From: Streptomyces cyaneofuscatus
GTDB lineage: Bacteria > Actinomycetota > Actinomycetes > Streptomycetales > Streptomycetaceae
Length of the DNA stretch: 64,000 nt
Direction of reading: 5' to 3'
Assembly: GCF_000718135.1 (NCBI RefSeq)
Contig: NZ_JOEM01000004.1
Span: 310,001-374,000 of the forward strand
Shown: positions 17,872-25,875 of the stretch, piece by piece
Numbering within the stretch: position 1 is the stretch's first letter
How the letters are laid out: each line of letters begins with the position of its first letter
Notes under the pieces: generated by a model
The model's database searches: none
The model's input: the letters and a program-made list of their open reading frames with translations, nothing else
What the model was told of the DNA's origin: nothing
Position numbers and translations under genes: made by a program

Positions 17872-18063
17872 ATGACGGACAGAACACTCTGGTCCTACAA
17901 GGACATTGCCGCGCACATCCAGGTCCAGCCGGACACCGTCCGCTCCTATCGCAAACACGGCCTTCTCCCCCCGCCCGACCAGGTGACGAACGGAAAGCCC
18001 TACTGGTACGGCGACACCGTCCGCGCCTGGGTCGCCTCCCGCCCGCGCAACCGGGGCCGCTGA
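17872..18063 (+). CDS. Small MerR-like helix-turn-helix protein
   Basis: A 63-residue protein that is essentially one winged helix-turn-helix: LWSYKDIAAHIQVQPDTVRSYRKHGLLPPPDQ followed by the wing PYWYGDTVRAWVASRP. This matches the MerR/excisionase (HTH_17) class common in Streptomyces, where such short proteins act as DNA-binding adaptors. The ATG at 17872 is preferred over an in-frame start at 17815 because GAGAGG precedes it and the domain begins directly after. There is no integrase nearby, so an excisionase role has no local support. Confidence 0.75.
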   Translation: MTDRTLWSYKDIAAHIQVQPDTVRSYRKHGLLPPPDQVTNGKPYWYGDTVRAWVASRPRNRGR

Positions 18064-18073
18064 CCCCGGCCCC

Positions 18074-18130
18074 CGGCCGGCCCCACCGGCACTACTGGCC
18101 TCGTTTCTGAACGGATTCCGGGGCCGGCCG
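18074..18130. terminator. Long-stem hairpin between convergent genes
   Basis: An 11-base perfect inverted repeat (CGGCCGGCCCC at 18074-18084 and its complement at 18120-18130) encloses 35 bases. It lies between the convergent HTH and MMPL genes and could end both transcripts. The large loop makes it a weaker case than the other hairpins in the window. Confidence 0.4.
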
Positions 18131-18146
18131 CACACGAGGGCTCCCC

Positions 18147-20462
18147 CTACGCCCCTGCGGTGACCTTCTCCCCGTCCCGGCTCCCCGCCTCGGGTATCTC
18201 CCCCTCGGTCGTGGGCTCCCCCGGGCCGCCCGGCTCACCCTTCGTACCGGACGAGCCGGCCGGGGCCGACTCCCCTTCGCTGAGGCCGAACCTCTGGTGG
18301 AAGGCGCGCAGCGGCCTGGGCGCCCACCAGGTGGCGTGGCCCGTCAGCTTCATCACGGCGGGGACCAGCAGGCTGCGGACCACCATGGCGTCCATCAGGA
18401 CGGCGAGGGCGATCCCGAGCCCCAGCATCTTGGTGTTGGTGACCCGTGAGGTGCCGATGGCGACCATCACGACCGCGAGGATCACGGCGGCCGCGGTGAT
18501 CAGGCCGCCGGTGCGGGACAGGCCGAAGGTGACCGAGCGTTCGTGGTCGCCGGTCCGGTCGTACTCCTCCTTGATACGGGAGAGCAGGAAGACCCCGTAG
18601 TCCATGGAGAGGCCGAAGGCCACGCAGAACATCAGGACGGGCAGGGTCGTCTCGATATCCCCCGTACTGGTGAAGGCGAGGATCCCGGAGAGGTTCCCGT
18701 CCTGGAAGACCCAGACCACCGCACCGAACATCGCCGTCAGGCTGAGGGCGTTGAGCACGACCGCCTGGATCGGGATGAGCACGCTGCCGGTGAGCAGGAA
18801 GACCAGGAGCAGCGTCACCACGACGATGATGGCGATCGCCCACGGCAGCCGGTCCGCGATGGCGTCCTTGGAGTCGACCAGGACCGCCGCCGTGCCCGTC
18901 ACCGAGGTGTCGAAGGAGTCGGCGGGCATCGCGCGCAGATCCCGTACGAGCTGCTGGGTCTCCTCCCCGACCGCCTCGCCCTCCGGCAGCACGCTGAAGT
19001 ACGCGGCCGAGTCCGCCGTGACCGGGCCCTCGACGCGCTCCACGCCCGGGACCTTCTCGATCCGGTCCTTCAGGGCCGCGTACGCCGCCGGCGTCCCCTC
19101 CCCCTCGACCAGCATCTCCAGGCCGCCGCTCGGGCTGCCGGGGAAGCCGTCCCGTATGTGCTCCTGGACCACCCGGGACTCGGCACCGGCGGGCAGCTGG
19201 CGGTCGTCCGCCGTACCGAACTTGACGCCGAGGAAGGGCAGTCCGAGGAGGACGAGGCCCACCGTGGTGACGATGGCGAAGACCGGCGCCCGGCGCATCA
19301 CCAGCTCGGCGAAGCGCGCCCACCCCCTGCCGGACTCCCCGGCAGGGGCTGCCGTCTTCTTTCTGCGGCGCAGCAGCCGACGCAGGTCCAGCGCGTTGAC
19401 CCGGGGGCCCAGCAGCATGAGCGCGGCGGGCAGCAGGATCAGTGCGGCGGCCGCGGCCAGCAGGACCACGGCGATCCCGGCGTAGGCGAAGGACCGCAGG
19501 AAGTACTGCGGGAAGACGAGCATCGCCGACAGGGACACGGCGACCGTCAGCGCGGAGAAGAGCACCGTGCGTCCGGCCGTGCGCAGTGTGGTGCCGACCG
19601 CCGTCCGGGTGTCGGCCCCGGCGTCCAGCTCCTCACGGAAGCGGCGGACGATGAACAGGGCGTAGTCGATGGCCAGTCCGAGGCCGAGGGCCGTGGTGAG
19701 GTTCATGGCGAAGACCGAGACGTCGGTGAACTCGGTCAGTCCGCGCAGCACGGCGTTGGTGCCGAGGATCGCGACGATGCCGACGAGGAGCGGCAGCATG
19801 GCGGCGATCGCACTGCCGAAGACCATGACCAGCAGGATCAGCGTCACCGGCAGGGCGATGAGCTCGGCCCGCAGCAGGTCCTCCTGGATGATCGTCTGCA
19901 TCTCGTGCTGGACGGCGACGGGCCCGCCGACCGACACCTTCACCGGGCCGCTCTCCCCGGCGAACGCGGGAGCGATCCGTTCGAGCGTCTCCCCCGCCTC
20001 CGTCTCGTCGCCCCCTATCCGGGCCGCGATGAGCGCTTCCCGGCCGTCCTCGGCGCGCAGGGCGGGCGCCTTGGTCTGCCAGTACGAGGTGACCCCCGAT
20101 ATGCCCTGCTCGGCGGCGAGCCGCTCGGTGAGCCGTGCGGCCTCGGCGGCCACCGCCGGATCGTCGACGGAGGCGGTACCGCTGTCCACCAGCAGAAGCA
20201 GGTTGGGCTGCGAGGCGGGGAACTCCCGCTCCAGCGCCTCGGTGGCGTAGGACGACTCGGCGTCGGGGGCCTGCCAGCCACCACTGCCCATCCGGTCGGC
20301 CACACCGCTCCCGGCGAACACGGCCAGAGCAGTGATCACCAGGGCGGCCAGCAGGGCGATCCGCGGCCTGGCGGTGACGAACCGGGTCCAGCCTCCGATG
20401 CGCTGCGGACCGGGTGAACCGGACGGCCCGGCCGTGCCGGGTGGACCGTTGACTTCGGACAT
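18147..20462 (-). CDS. MMPL family RND-type exporter
   Basis: A 771-residue membrane transporter with the MMPL layout: TM1 near residues 30-52, a large extracellular domain (about 55-195), six helices, a second TM and extracellular domain (about 395-550), and five further helices. The proton-relay region is GLAIDYALFIVRRFREEL in the first half and AFGLSMDYGVFLLSRIKEEY in the second. It should export lipids or hydrophobic toxic compounds using the proton gradient. It is divergent from a TetR gene over a long inverted repeat, so drug- or lipid-induced derepression is likely. Confidence 0.92.
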   Translation of the reverse strand: MSEVNGPPGTAGPSGSPGPQRIGGWTRFVTARPRIALLAALVITALAVFAGSGVADRMGSGGWQAPDAESSYATEALEREFPASQPNLLLLVDSGTASVDDPAVAAEAARLTERLAAEQGISGVTSYWQTKAPALRAEDGREALIAARIGGDETEAGETLERIAPAFAGESGPVKVSVGGPVAVQHEMQTIIQEDLLRAELIALPVTLILLVMVFGSAIAAMLPLLVGIVAILGTNAVLRGLTEFTDVSVFAMNLTTALGLGLAIDYALFIVRRFREELDAGADTRTAVGTTLRTAGRTVLFSALTVAVSLSAMLVFPQYFLRSFAYAGIAVVLLAAAAALILLPAALMLLGPRVNALDLRRLLRRRKKTAAPAGESGRGWARFAELVMRRAPVFAIVTTVGLVLLGLPFLGVKFGTADDRQLPAGAESRVVQEHIRDGFPGSPSGGLEMLVEGEGTPAAYAALKDRIEKVPGVERVEGPVTADSAAYFSVLPEGEAVGEETQQLVRDLRAMPADSFDTSVTGTAAVLVDSKDAIADRLPWAIAIIVVVTLLLVFLLTGSVLIPIQAVVLNALSLTAMFGAVVWVFQDGNLSGILAFTSTGDIETTLPVLMFCVAFGLSMDYGVFLLSRIKEEYDRTGDHERSVTFGLSRTGGLITAAAVILAVVMVAIGTSRVTNTKMLGLGIALAVLMDAMVVRSLLVPAVMKLTGHATWWAPRPLRAFHQRFGLSEGESAPAGSSGTKGEPGGPGEPTTEGEIPEAGSRDGEKVTAGA

Positions 20463-20531
20463 GGTGCGGTGTCCCCTTCACCGAGACCCGGGCGGCACAG
20501 GGCAGCATGGGTCAGTCGTTGCCACTTACAC

Positions 20532-20592
20532 TGGCAAACACGAGTAGTCGCTCGCGTTTCACAAGAATGCGAGCGAACACTCGCGTTTGTCA
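20532..20592. promoter_or_regulatory. 61-bp nested inverted repeat: probable TetR operator
   Basis: Two 24-base arms (20532-20555 and 20569-20592) match at 20 of 24 positions when one is reverse-complemented, around a 13-base centre. The inner seven bases, CGCTCGC and GCGAGCG, are perfect. A second short palindrome, CGTTTG-T-CAAACG, sits at 20584-20596. The sites fill the gap between the divergent MMPL and TetR genes, where a TetR dimer pair would repress both. Confidence 0.75.
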
Positions 20593-20619
20593 AACGCATC
20601 ACGAAAGCTGGGGATCGCC

Positions 20620-21357
20620 GTGCCGGAGGCCAGAGCCAAGAAGGGCGCCGCAGGGGACGGCGCAGCCGAGAAACCCACCACCGACGGGCCCGGCGGCAGC
20701 GCGGAGGCGCCACGCCCGCGCCGCCGCCAGGCCCGCGGCGAGGCGCGTATCGCCCAGCTGCTCCAGGCCGCGGCCAGCGTCTTCTGCACCAGCGGCTACA
20801 CCGCGTCCAGCACCAACGCCATCGCCCGCGAGGCCGGCGTCTCCCCGGGCACGCTGTACCAGTTCTTCCCGAACAAGGAGGCCATCGCCGTCGAACTCGG
20901 CGACCAGCTGCTCCACCGCTGGCGCGACACGTACGGCGCCGCCTTCGACCAGACCCACCTCGAACTGCCGCTCGACCGGATGCTGGACGCCGTCCTCGAC
21001 CCGCTGATCGCGTTCAACTGCGAGAACCCGGCGTTCTTCGTGCTGATGCACGGCTCGGAGATCCCCGGCCGGATCACCGAGGAGCACGACACCCTGCACA
21101 CCACCATGCTGAGCCGGGTCGAAGGGATCCTCGCCGACTACCTCCCGGACGTCCCCGCCGCCCAGCTCCACCGGGTCGCCGAGATGGCCTTCATGGTGTT
21201 CAAGGCCGGACTCGACCTGGTCATGGCCCACGAGGGCGAGGAGCGCGAGGCCTACATCCGGGAGATGAAGGCGGCCATGTACCGCTACCTGGACCCCCTG
21301 ATCGGCGACGACTCTCCCCACCTGGCCCCGCACGCCCGCCAGGACCACACCCCCTAG
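20620..21357 (+). CDS. TetR family transcriptional regulator
   Basis: A 245-residue repressor. A basic, low-complexity N-terminal tail of about 30 residues is followed by the TetR helix-turn-helix: RIAQLLQAAASVFCTSGYTASSTNAIAREAGVSPGTLYQFFPNKEAIAVELG. The ligand domain includes FFVLMHGSEIPG and ends in a short polar tail. The GTG at 20620 is preferred because GGGGA precedes it; an in-frame TTG at 20587 lies inside the operator palindrome. It should control the divergent MMPL exporter and itself. Confidence 0.85.
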   Translation: MPEARAKKGAAGDGAAEKPTTDGPGGSAEAPRPRRRQARGEARIAQLLQAAASVFCTSGYTASSTNAIAREAGVSPGTLYQFFPNKEAIAVELGDQLLHRWRDTYGAAFDQTHLELPLDRMLDAVLDPLIAFNCENPAFFVLMHGSEIPGRITEEHDTLHTTMLSRVEGILADYLPDVPAAQLHRVAEMAFMVFKAGLDLVMAHEGEEREAYIREMKAAMYRYLDPLIGDDSPHLAPHARQDHTP

Positions 21358-21402
21358 AGCCGGAACCCGGGTCGACGCGCCGTGCGCGCCCGCATCTCAT
21401 CC

Positions 21403-21422
21403 ATACCCCCTAGGGGTATATT
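21403..21422 (+). promoter_or_regulatory. CsoR-type copper operator with overlapping -10
   Basis: ATACCCC-CTA-GGGGTAT (21403-21419) is an inverted repeat with seven-base perfect arms, closely matching the G-tract palindrome bound by the copper repressor CsoR in actinobacteria. TATATT at 21417-21422 reads as a -10 hexamer and overlaps the right arm, so bound CsoR would block the promoter of the chaperone and copA genes. No csoR gene is in the window. Confidence 0.8.
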
Positions 21423-21496
21423 ATGGAGTGAGCGAGGCGCCCCGGGCACCCCTGTGGCCCCCCGCGCCACACTCGTACGCCGAAGAGGAGAACGTC

Positions 21497-21823
21497 ATGA
21501 CCGCCGAGACCGAGCCCACCACCACCCAGTCCACCGGCTCCTGCTGCTCGCCCAGCGGTTCCTGCCACGGTGGCGGCGCCGCCGACGTGCAGATCGAGCC
21601 GACGGACTCGGTCACCACCGTGTACGAGGTGAAGGGCATGACCTGCGGCCACTGCGAAGGCGCCGTGTCGGAGGAGATCTCCGCGCTCGGCGGCGTGACG
21701 TCCGTCGAGGCCGTCGCCGCCACCGGCCGCGTCACCGTCTCCTCCAAGGCCCCGCTGGCCGAGGACGCCGTCCGCGCCGCCGTCGACGAGGCCGGTTACG
21801 AGCTCGTCGGCCGGGCCGCCTGA
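21497..21823 (+). CDS. Heavy-metal-associated (CopZ-like) copper chaperone
   Basis: A 108-residue cytoplasmic metal carrier. The C-terminal 65 residues form an HMA domain with the metal motif GMTCGHC (Cys50 and Cys53), which binds Cu(I) and hands it to an HMA-bearing ATPase. The N-terminus has an extra Cys/His cluster (SCCSPSGSCHGG) that could bind another metal ion. AGAGGAG six bases before the ATG fixes the start. It lies just downstream of a CsoR-type operator and 92 bases ahead of copA. Confidence 0.9.
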   Translation: MTAETEPTTTQSTGSCCSPSGSCHGGGAADVQIEPTDSVTTVYEVKGMTCGHCEGAVSEEISALGGVTSVEAVAATGRVTVSSKAPLAEDAVRAAVDEAGYELVGRAA

Positions 21824-21915
21824 GCGCCCGCCGCACCACCTTCTCCCCGTCGGGCCGGCCCGCCAGCAGATACTGGTGAGGTACGGCCCGACCTGCGTTA
21901 CCCAGGAGTTCGGAC

Positions 21916-23843
21916 ATGGCCAGCACAGCAGCAGCCGGGACCCCGGCCGCGGACGCCTCCGAGGCCGAGCTCATGATCGGCGGGATGACGTGCGCCTCGT
22001 GCGCCGCCCGCGTCGAGAAGAAGCTCAACCGGATGGACGGCGTCACCGCCACGGTGAACTACGCGACCGAAAAGGCTCGCGTGACGTTCGCGGAGGGCCT
22101 GGAACTGTCGGACCTCGTCGCGACGGTCGAGCGGACCGGCTACACGGCACGCCCCCTCGCACCCCCGAAGCAGGAACCGGAACCGAAGCCCGAACCGGAG
22201 CAGGAACCGGACCCGGACCCGGCACCCGCCCCATCCGACGCGCCCGCCACATCAACCGACGCCGCCGAAGCGGAACAGGCCGCCTCCCTCGCCGCCCTCC
22301 GGCAGCGGGTCGTCGTCTCCGCCGTCCTCAGCGTCCCCGTCGTCCTGCTCGCCATGGTCCCGGCGCTCCAGTTCGACTCCTGGCAGTGGCTCTCCCTGAC
22401 CCTCGCCGCCCCCGTCGTCATCTGGGGCGGCCTCCCCTTCCACCGCGCCACCTGGACCAATCTCCGGCACGGCGCGGCCACCATGGACACCCTCGTCTCG
22501 ATGGGCACCCTCGCCGCCTTCGGCTGGTCGCTGTGGGCCCTGTTCCTCGGCGACGCGGGGATGCCGGGCATGCGGCACGGGTTCGACCTCACCGTCTCGC
22601 GCGCCGACGCGAGCTCCACCATCTACCTGGAGGTGGCGGCCGGGGTCATCACCTTCATCCTGCTGGGCCGCTACCTGGAGGCCCGCGCGAAGCGGAGGTC
22701 CGGCGCCGCGCTGCGGGCGCTGATGCACCTGGGCGCCAAGGACGTCGCCGTCCTCAGAGGCGGTACGGAGGTACGCGTCCCGGCCGACCGGCTCGTCATC
22801 GGGGACCGCTTCGTGGTCCGCCCCGGGGAGAAGATCGCGACGGACGGGAAGGTCGTCGAGGGCAGCTCGGCCGTCGACGCGTCGATGCTGACCGGCGCGC
22901 AGCCGTCGCAGTCCTGATCATCGCCTGCCCCTGCGCCCTCGGCCTCGCCACCCCCACCGCCCTCATGGTCGGCACCGGACGGGACGAGAACGACGTCCTG
23001 CGACTGGCCGGCGCCCTGGAACACTCCTCCGAACACCCCATCGCCCAGGCGGTAGCGGCAGGCGCAACCGAACGCCTCGGCGACGGATCCACCCTCCCCA
23101 CCCCCGAGGACTTCACCAACATCCCCGGACTCGGCGTCCAGGGCGTCGTCGACGGCCACACCGTCCTCGTCGGCCGCCCCCGCCTCCTCGCCGACGCGGG
23201 CATCGCCCTCCCTCCCGAACTGGCCGCAGCCCTGACGGAGGCCGGGGAGCAGGGACGTACAGCGGTGGCCGTCGCCTGGGACGGGGCGGCCCGGGGCGTG
23301 CTCGGGGTGGCCGACGCCGTGAAGGACGGCAGCGCGACCGCTGTGGCCCAGCTACGGGCCCTGGGGCTGCGGCCCGCCCTCCTGACCGGCGACAACCGGG
23401 CGGTGGCCGAGGCCGTGGCCCGCGAGGTGGGCATCGACGAGGTCCATGCCGAGGTGCTCCCCGAGGAGAAGGTGGACGTCGTCAAGCGCCTTCAGGCGGA
23501 GGGCCGGAGCGTCGCGATGGTCGGCGACGGGGTCAACGACGCGGCGGCTCTGGCCACGGCAGATCTGGGGCTGGCGATGGGTACCGGGACGGATGCGGCG
23601 ATCGAGGCGAGCGACCTCACGTTGGTTCGTGGAGATCTCAAGGTGACCGCTGACGCAATCCGCCTTTCCAGGCGTACTCTTTCCACCATCAGGGGCAACC
23701 TCTTCTGGGCCTTCGGGTACAACGTCGCGGCACTGCCCCTGGCTGCAAGTGGCCTGCTCAACCCTATGATCGCGGGAGCCGCCATGGCGTTTTCGTCCGT
23801 GTTCGTCGTCACGAACAGCCTTCGGTTGCGTGCCTTCACGTAA
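21916..23843 (+). pseudogene. copA: Copper P1B-type ATPase gene with two internal deletions
   Basis: The first frame (21916-22917) encodes an N-terminal HMA domain (GGMTCASC), a Pro/Glu-rich linker, the first four helices and the start of the actuator domain, ending abruptly at DASMLTG. From about 22896 a different frame resumes at AAVAVLIIACPCALG and runs to 23843 with SEHPIAQAV and MVGDGVNDAAAL. Compared with normal CopA, about 80 residues from the actuator Glu through the helix before the CPC motif are lost with a frameshift. A second, in-frame gap between LMVGTGR and DENDVLRLAG (near 22983) removes the DKTGT phosphorylation site. Without TGE and DKTGT it cannot be a working pump. Many bases elsewhere look intact, so the damage is recent or an assembly artefact. 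Confidence 0.85.
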
Positions 23844-23922
23844 CTTCCACAAAGAGATTTAGATCACACCGTTCTCAGGGTAACCATCCGGTGGGTTCAT
23901 GAGTCTTAGAGTGCGATGCCAA

Positions 23923-24185
23923 GGATGTCTTGGGGGACGTCCGATGGAGTGTCTTGGGGGACGCTCCTGTGGCAAGCGTTGAGCCGGGGCACGTGCACCG
24001 GGGAGCTTTGAGCGGCCCTCCCGTGCGTACGTACCCCGGCAGAGCGCAGCACGGCACAACAACGGGAGCTTCGGCTCCCTTCAGACGCCCGGCCGGATCC
24101 CGTGGGGGGAATCCGCTCCGGGATATGGGAAGCGCCCTGACCGTCGACCCGTGGGGGGATCGGCGGCAGGGCGTTTCTCGCGTTC
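23923..24185. ncRNA. Structured RNA candidate with paired G-run/C-run hairpins
   Basis: Between copA and citrate synthase no coding frame is convincing, but paired stem-loops are. Two tandem hairpins (23923-23942 and 23946-23967) share a TGGG loop and direct repeat, with differing but still pairing stems. GGGAGC-TTCG-GCTCCC (24064-24079) is a stable tetraloop hairpin. Two more hairpins (24094-24115 and about 24151-24175) share CCC-GTGG-GGG with one bulged base; the outer CGCCCTG/CAGGGCG stem then runs into GTTTCT. On the minus strand the last two carry runs of six C, like the actinobacterial 6C RNA. Strand and ends are not settled. Confidence 0.5.
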
Positions 24186-24286
24186 AGGGGCGCCCAGGAC
24201 GGCCCTCCGCCCCCGGCTCGACCCACCACGACCACCACACGGTGACCACGGCCACCACGGCCTCGTAACGCCGAATCGCCCCGGAC

Positions 24287-24310
24287 ACCGCGCTCTGTGC
24301 GAAGCGCGGT
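24287..24310 (-). terminator. Hairpin downstream of citrate synthase
   Basis: ACCGCGCT (24287-24294) and AGCGCGGT (24303-24310) form a perfect eight-base stem with an eight-base loop, about 60 bases beyond the citrate synthase stop. There is no U-tract, as is common for Streptomyces terminators. Confidence 0.5.
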
Positions 24311-24371
24311 ACGCGGGGCGAAGGCAGTCGGCCGAAGAGGCCGGGGTACTACAGGGCGGTACGAGGCGGGG

Positions 24372-25661
24372 TCAGCGACCCTCGACCGGGACGAAGTCGC
24401 GGAGGACCTCGCCGGTGTAGATCTGGCGCGGGCGGCCGATGCGCGAACCCGGCTCCTTGATCATCTCGTGCCACTGCGCGATCCAGCCCGGAAGGCGGCC
24501 GAGCGCGAAGAGCACGGTGAACATCTCGGTCGGGAAGCCCATGGCCCGGTAGATCAGACCGGTGTAGAAGTCCACGTTGGGGTAGAGGTTGCGCGAGACG
24601 AAGTACTCGTCGGAGAGCGCGTGCTCCTCCAGCTTGAGCGCGATGTCGAGCAGCTCGTCGGACTTGCCGAGCGCGGACAGCACGTCGTGCGCGGCAGCCT
24701 TGATGATCTTGGCGCGCGGGTCGAACGACTTGTACACCCGGTGGCCGAAGCCCATCAGGCGGACGCCGTCCTCCTTGTTCTTCACCTTGCGGATGAAGGA
24801 GTCGACATCGCCGCCGTTGGCCTGGATGCCTTCCAGCATCTCCAGCACCGACTGGTTGGCGCCACCGTGCAGGGGGCCCCACAGCGCCGAGATGCCGGCG
24901 GAGATCGAGGCGAACATGTTCGCCTGCGAGGAGCCGACCAGACGCACGGTGGAGGTCGAACAGTTCTGCTCGTGGTCCGCGTGCAGGATGAGCAGCTTGT
25001 CCAGCGCCGAGACGACGACCGGGTCCAGCTCGTACTCCTGGGCGGGGACCGAGAAGGTCATGCGCAGGAAGTTCTCGACGTACCCGAGGTCGTTGCGCGG
25101 GTAGACGAAGGGGTGCCCGATCGACTTCTTGTACGCGTACGCCGCGATCGTCGGCAGCTTCGCCAGCAGGCGGATCGTCGAGAGGTGGCGCTGCTCCTCG
25201 TCGAACGGGTTGTGGCTGTCCTGGTAGAACGTGGACAGGGCGCTGACGACCGAGGACAGCATGGCCATCGGGTGGGCGTCACGCGGGAAGCCGTCGAAGA
25301 ACCGCTTGACGTCCTCGTGCAGCAGCGTGTGCTGGGTGATCTCGTTCTTGAAGGTCGCCAGCTCGTCGACCTTCGGAAGGTCGCCGTTGATCAGCGTGTA
25401 CGCGACCTCGAGGAACGACGAGCGCTCGGCGAGCTGCTCGATGGGGTATCCGCGGTAGCGCAGAATGCCCTGTTCACCGTCGAGGTACGTGATGGCGGAT
25501 TTATAGGCGGCGGTGTTGCCGTATCCGCTGTCCAGCGTCACCAGGCCGGTATTGGCCCGGAGCTTCCCGATGTCGAAGCCCTTGTCGCCGACGGTGCTGT
25601 CGATCACCGGGTAGGTGTACTCGTCATCGCCGTACCGCAGTACTACAGAGTTGTCGCTCAC
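24372..25661 (-). CDS. gltA: Citrate synthase
   Basis: A 429-residue type II citrate synthase that condenses acetyl-CoA and oxaloacetate to enter the TCA cycle. Diagnostic stretches are GILRYRGYPIEQLAE, HADHEQNCSTSTVRLVGSS, the substrate His in GPLHGGAN and the catalytic His in MGFGHRVYK, then the Arg/Asp region FDPRAKI and GRPRQIYTG at the end. GTG at 25661 is chosen because GAGGG lies six bases upstream and Streptomyces homologues begin SDNSVVLRYG (from memory). An in-frame GTG at 25673 is too close to that site. It is monocistronic. Confidence 0.93.
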   Translation of the reverse strand: MSDNSVVLRYGDDEYTYPVIDSTVGDKGFDIGKLRANTGLVTLDSGYGNTAAYKSAITYLDGEQGILRYRGYPIEQLAERSSFLEVAYTLINGDLPKVDELATFKNEITQHTLLHEDVKRFFDGFPRDAHPMAMLSSVVSALSTFYQDSHNPFDEEQRHLSTIRLLAKLPTIAAYAYKKSIGHPFVYPRNDLGYVENFLRMTFSVPAQEYELDPVVVSALDKLLILHADHEQNCSTSTVRLVGSSQANMFASISAGISALWGPLHGGANQSVLEMLEGIQANGGDVDSFIRKVKNKEDGVRLMGFGHRVYKSFDPRAKIIKAAAHDVLSALGKSDELLDIALKLEEHALSDEYFVSRNLYPNVDFYTGLIYRAMGFPTEMFTVLFALGRLPGWIAQWHEMIKEPGSRIGRPRQIYTGEVLRDFVPVEGR

Positions 25662-25767
25662 GTCATCCCTCACCGACGTAGTGCCTCTTCTTCGAGGTGC
25701 CCTGACTGTCTCCACCCTCCCCCATTCGGCTCAGGAGAGTGCACTCGGGGTCGTCCATTGGACCTAC

Positions 25768-25788
25768 TGGCGGCACTGAGTGCCGCCA
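25768..25788. promoter_or_regulatory. Perfect 9-bp inverted repeat upstream of citrate synthase
   Basis: TGGCGGCAC and GTGCCGCCA flank a three-base centre, about 107 bases upstream of the citrate synthase start. Its length, symmetry and short spacer fit a dimeric regulator better than a terminator. It also lies downstream of recD2 on the same strand, so a weak terminator role is not excluded. I do not recognise the regulator. Confidence 0.5.
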
Positions 25789-25875
25789 ACTTACTCATCC
25801 TGCCCCCTTGACTGCGGTTCCGGAAGACCTCCGTGATGTTTCCCACCGATTTGATCGATCATTTTTGTGCGGGGG

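Noticed and set aside
17872..18063. Small HTH protein as an excisionase marking an integrated element
   Set aside because: No integrase, attachment-site repeat or tRNA gene is nearby.
22896..22990. Treating copA as a normal gene with one frameshift sequencing error
   Set aside because: Restoring the frame by a single base does not bring back the missing actuator, membrane helix or DKTGT. Two gaps are needed.
23859..24268. Overlapping small open frames between copA and citrate synthase
   Set aside because: No ribosome-binding site, no family sequence, odd composition. The paired hairpins explain the region better.
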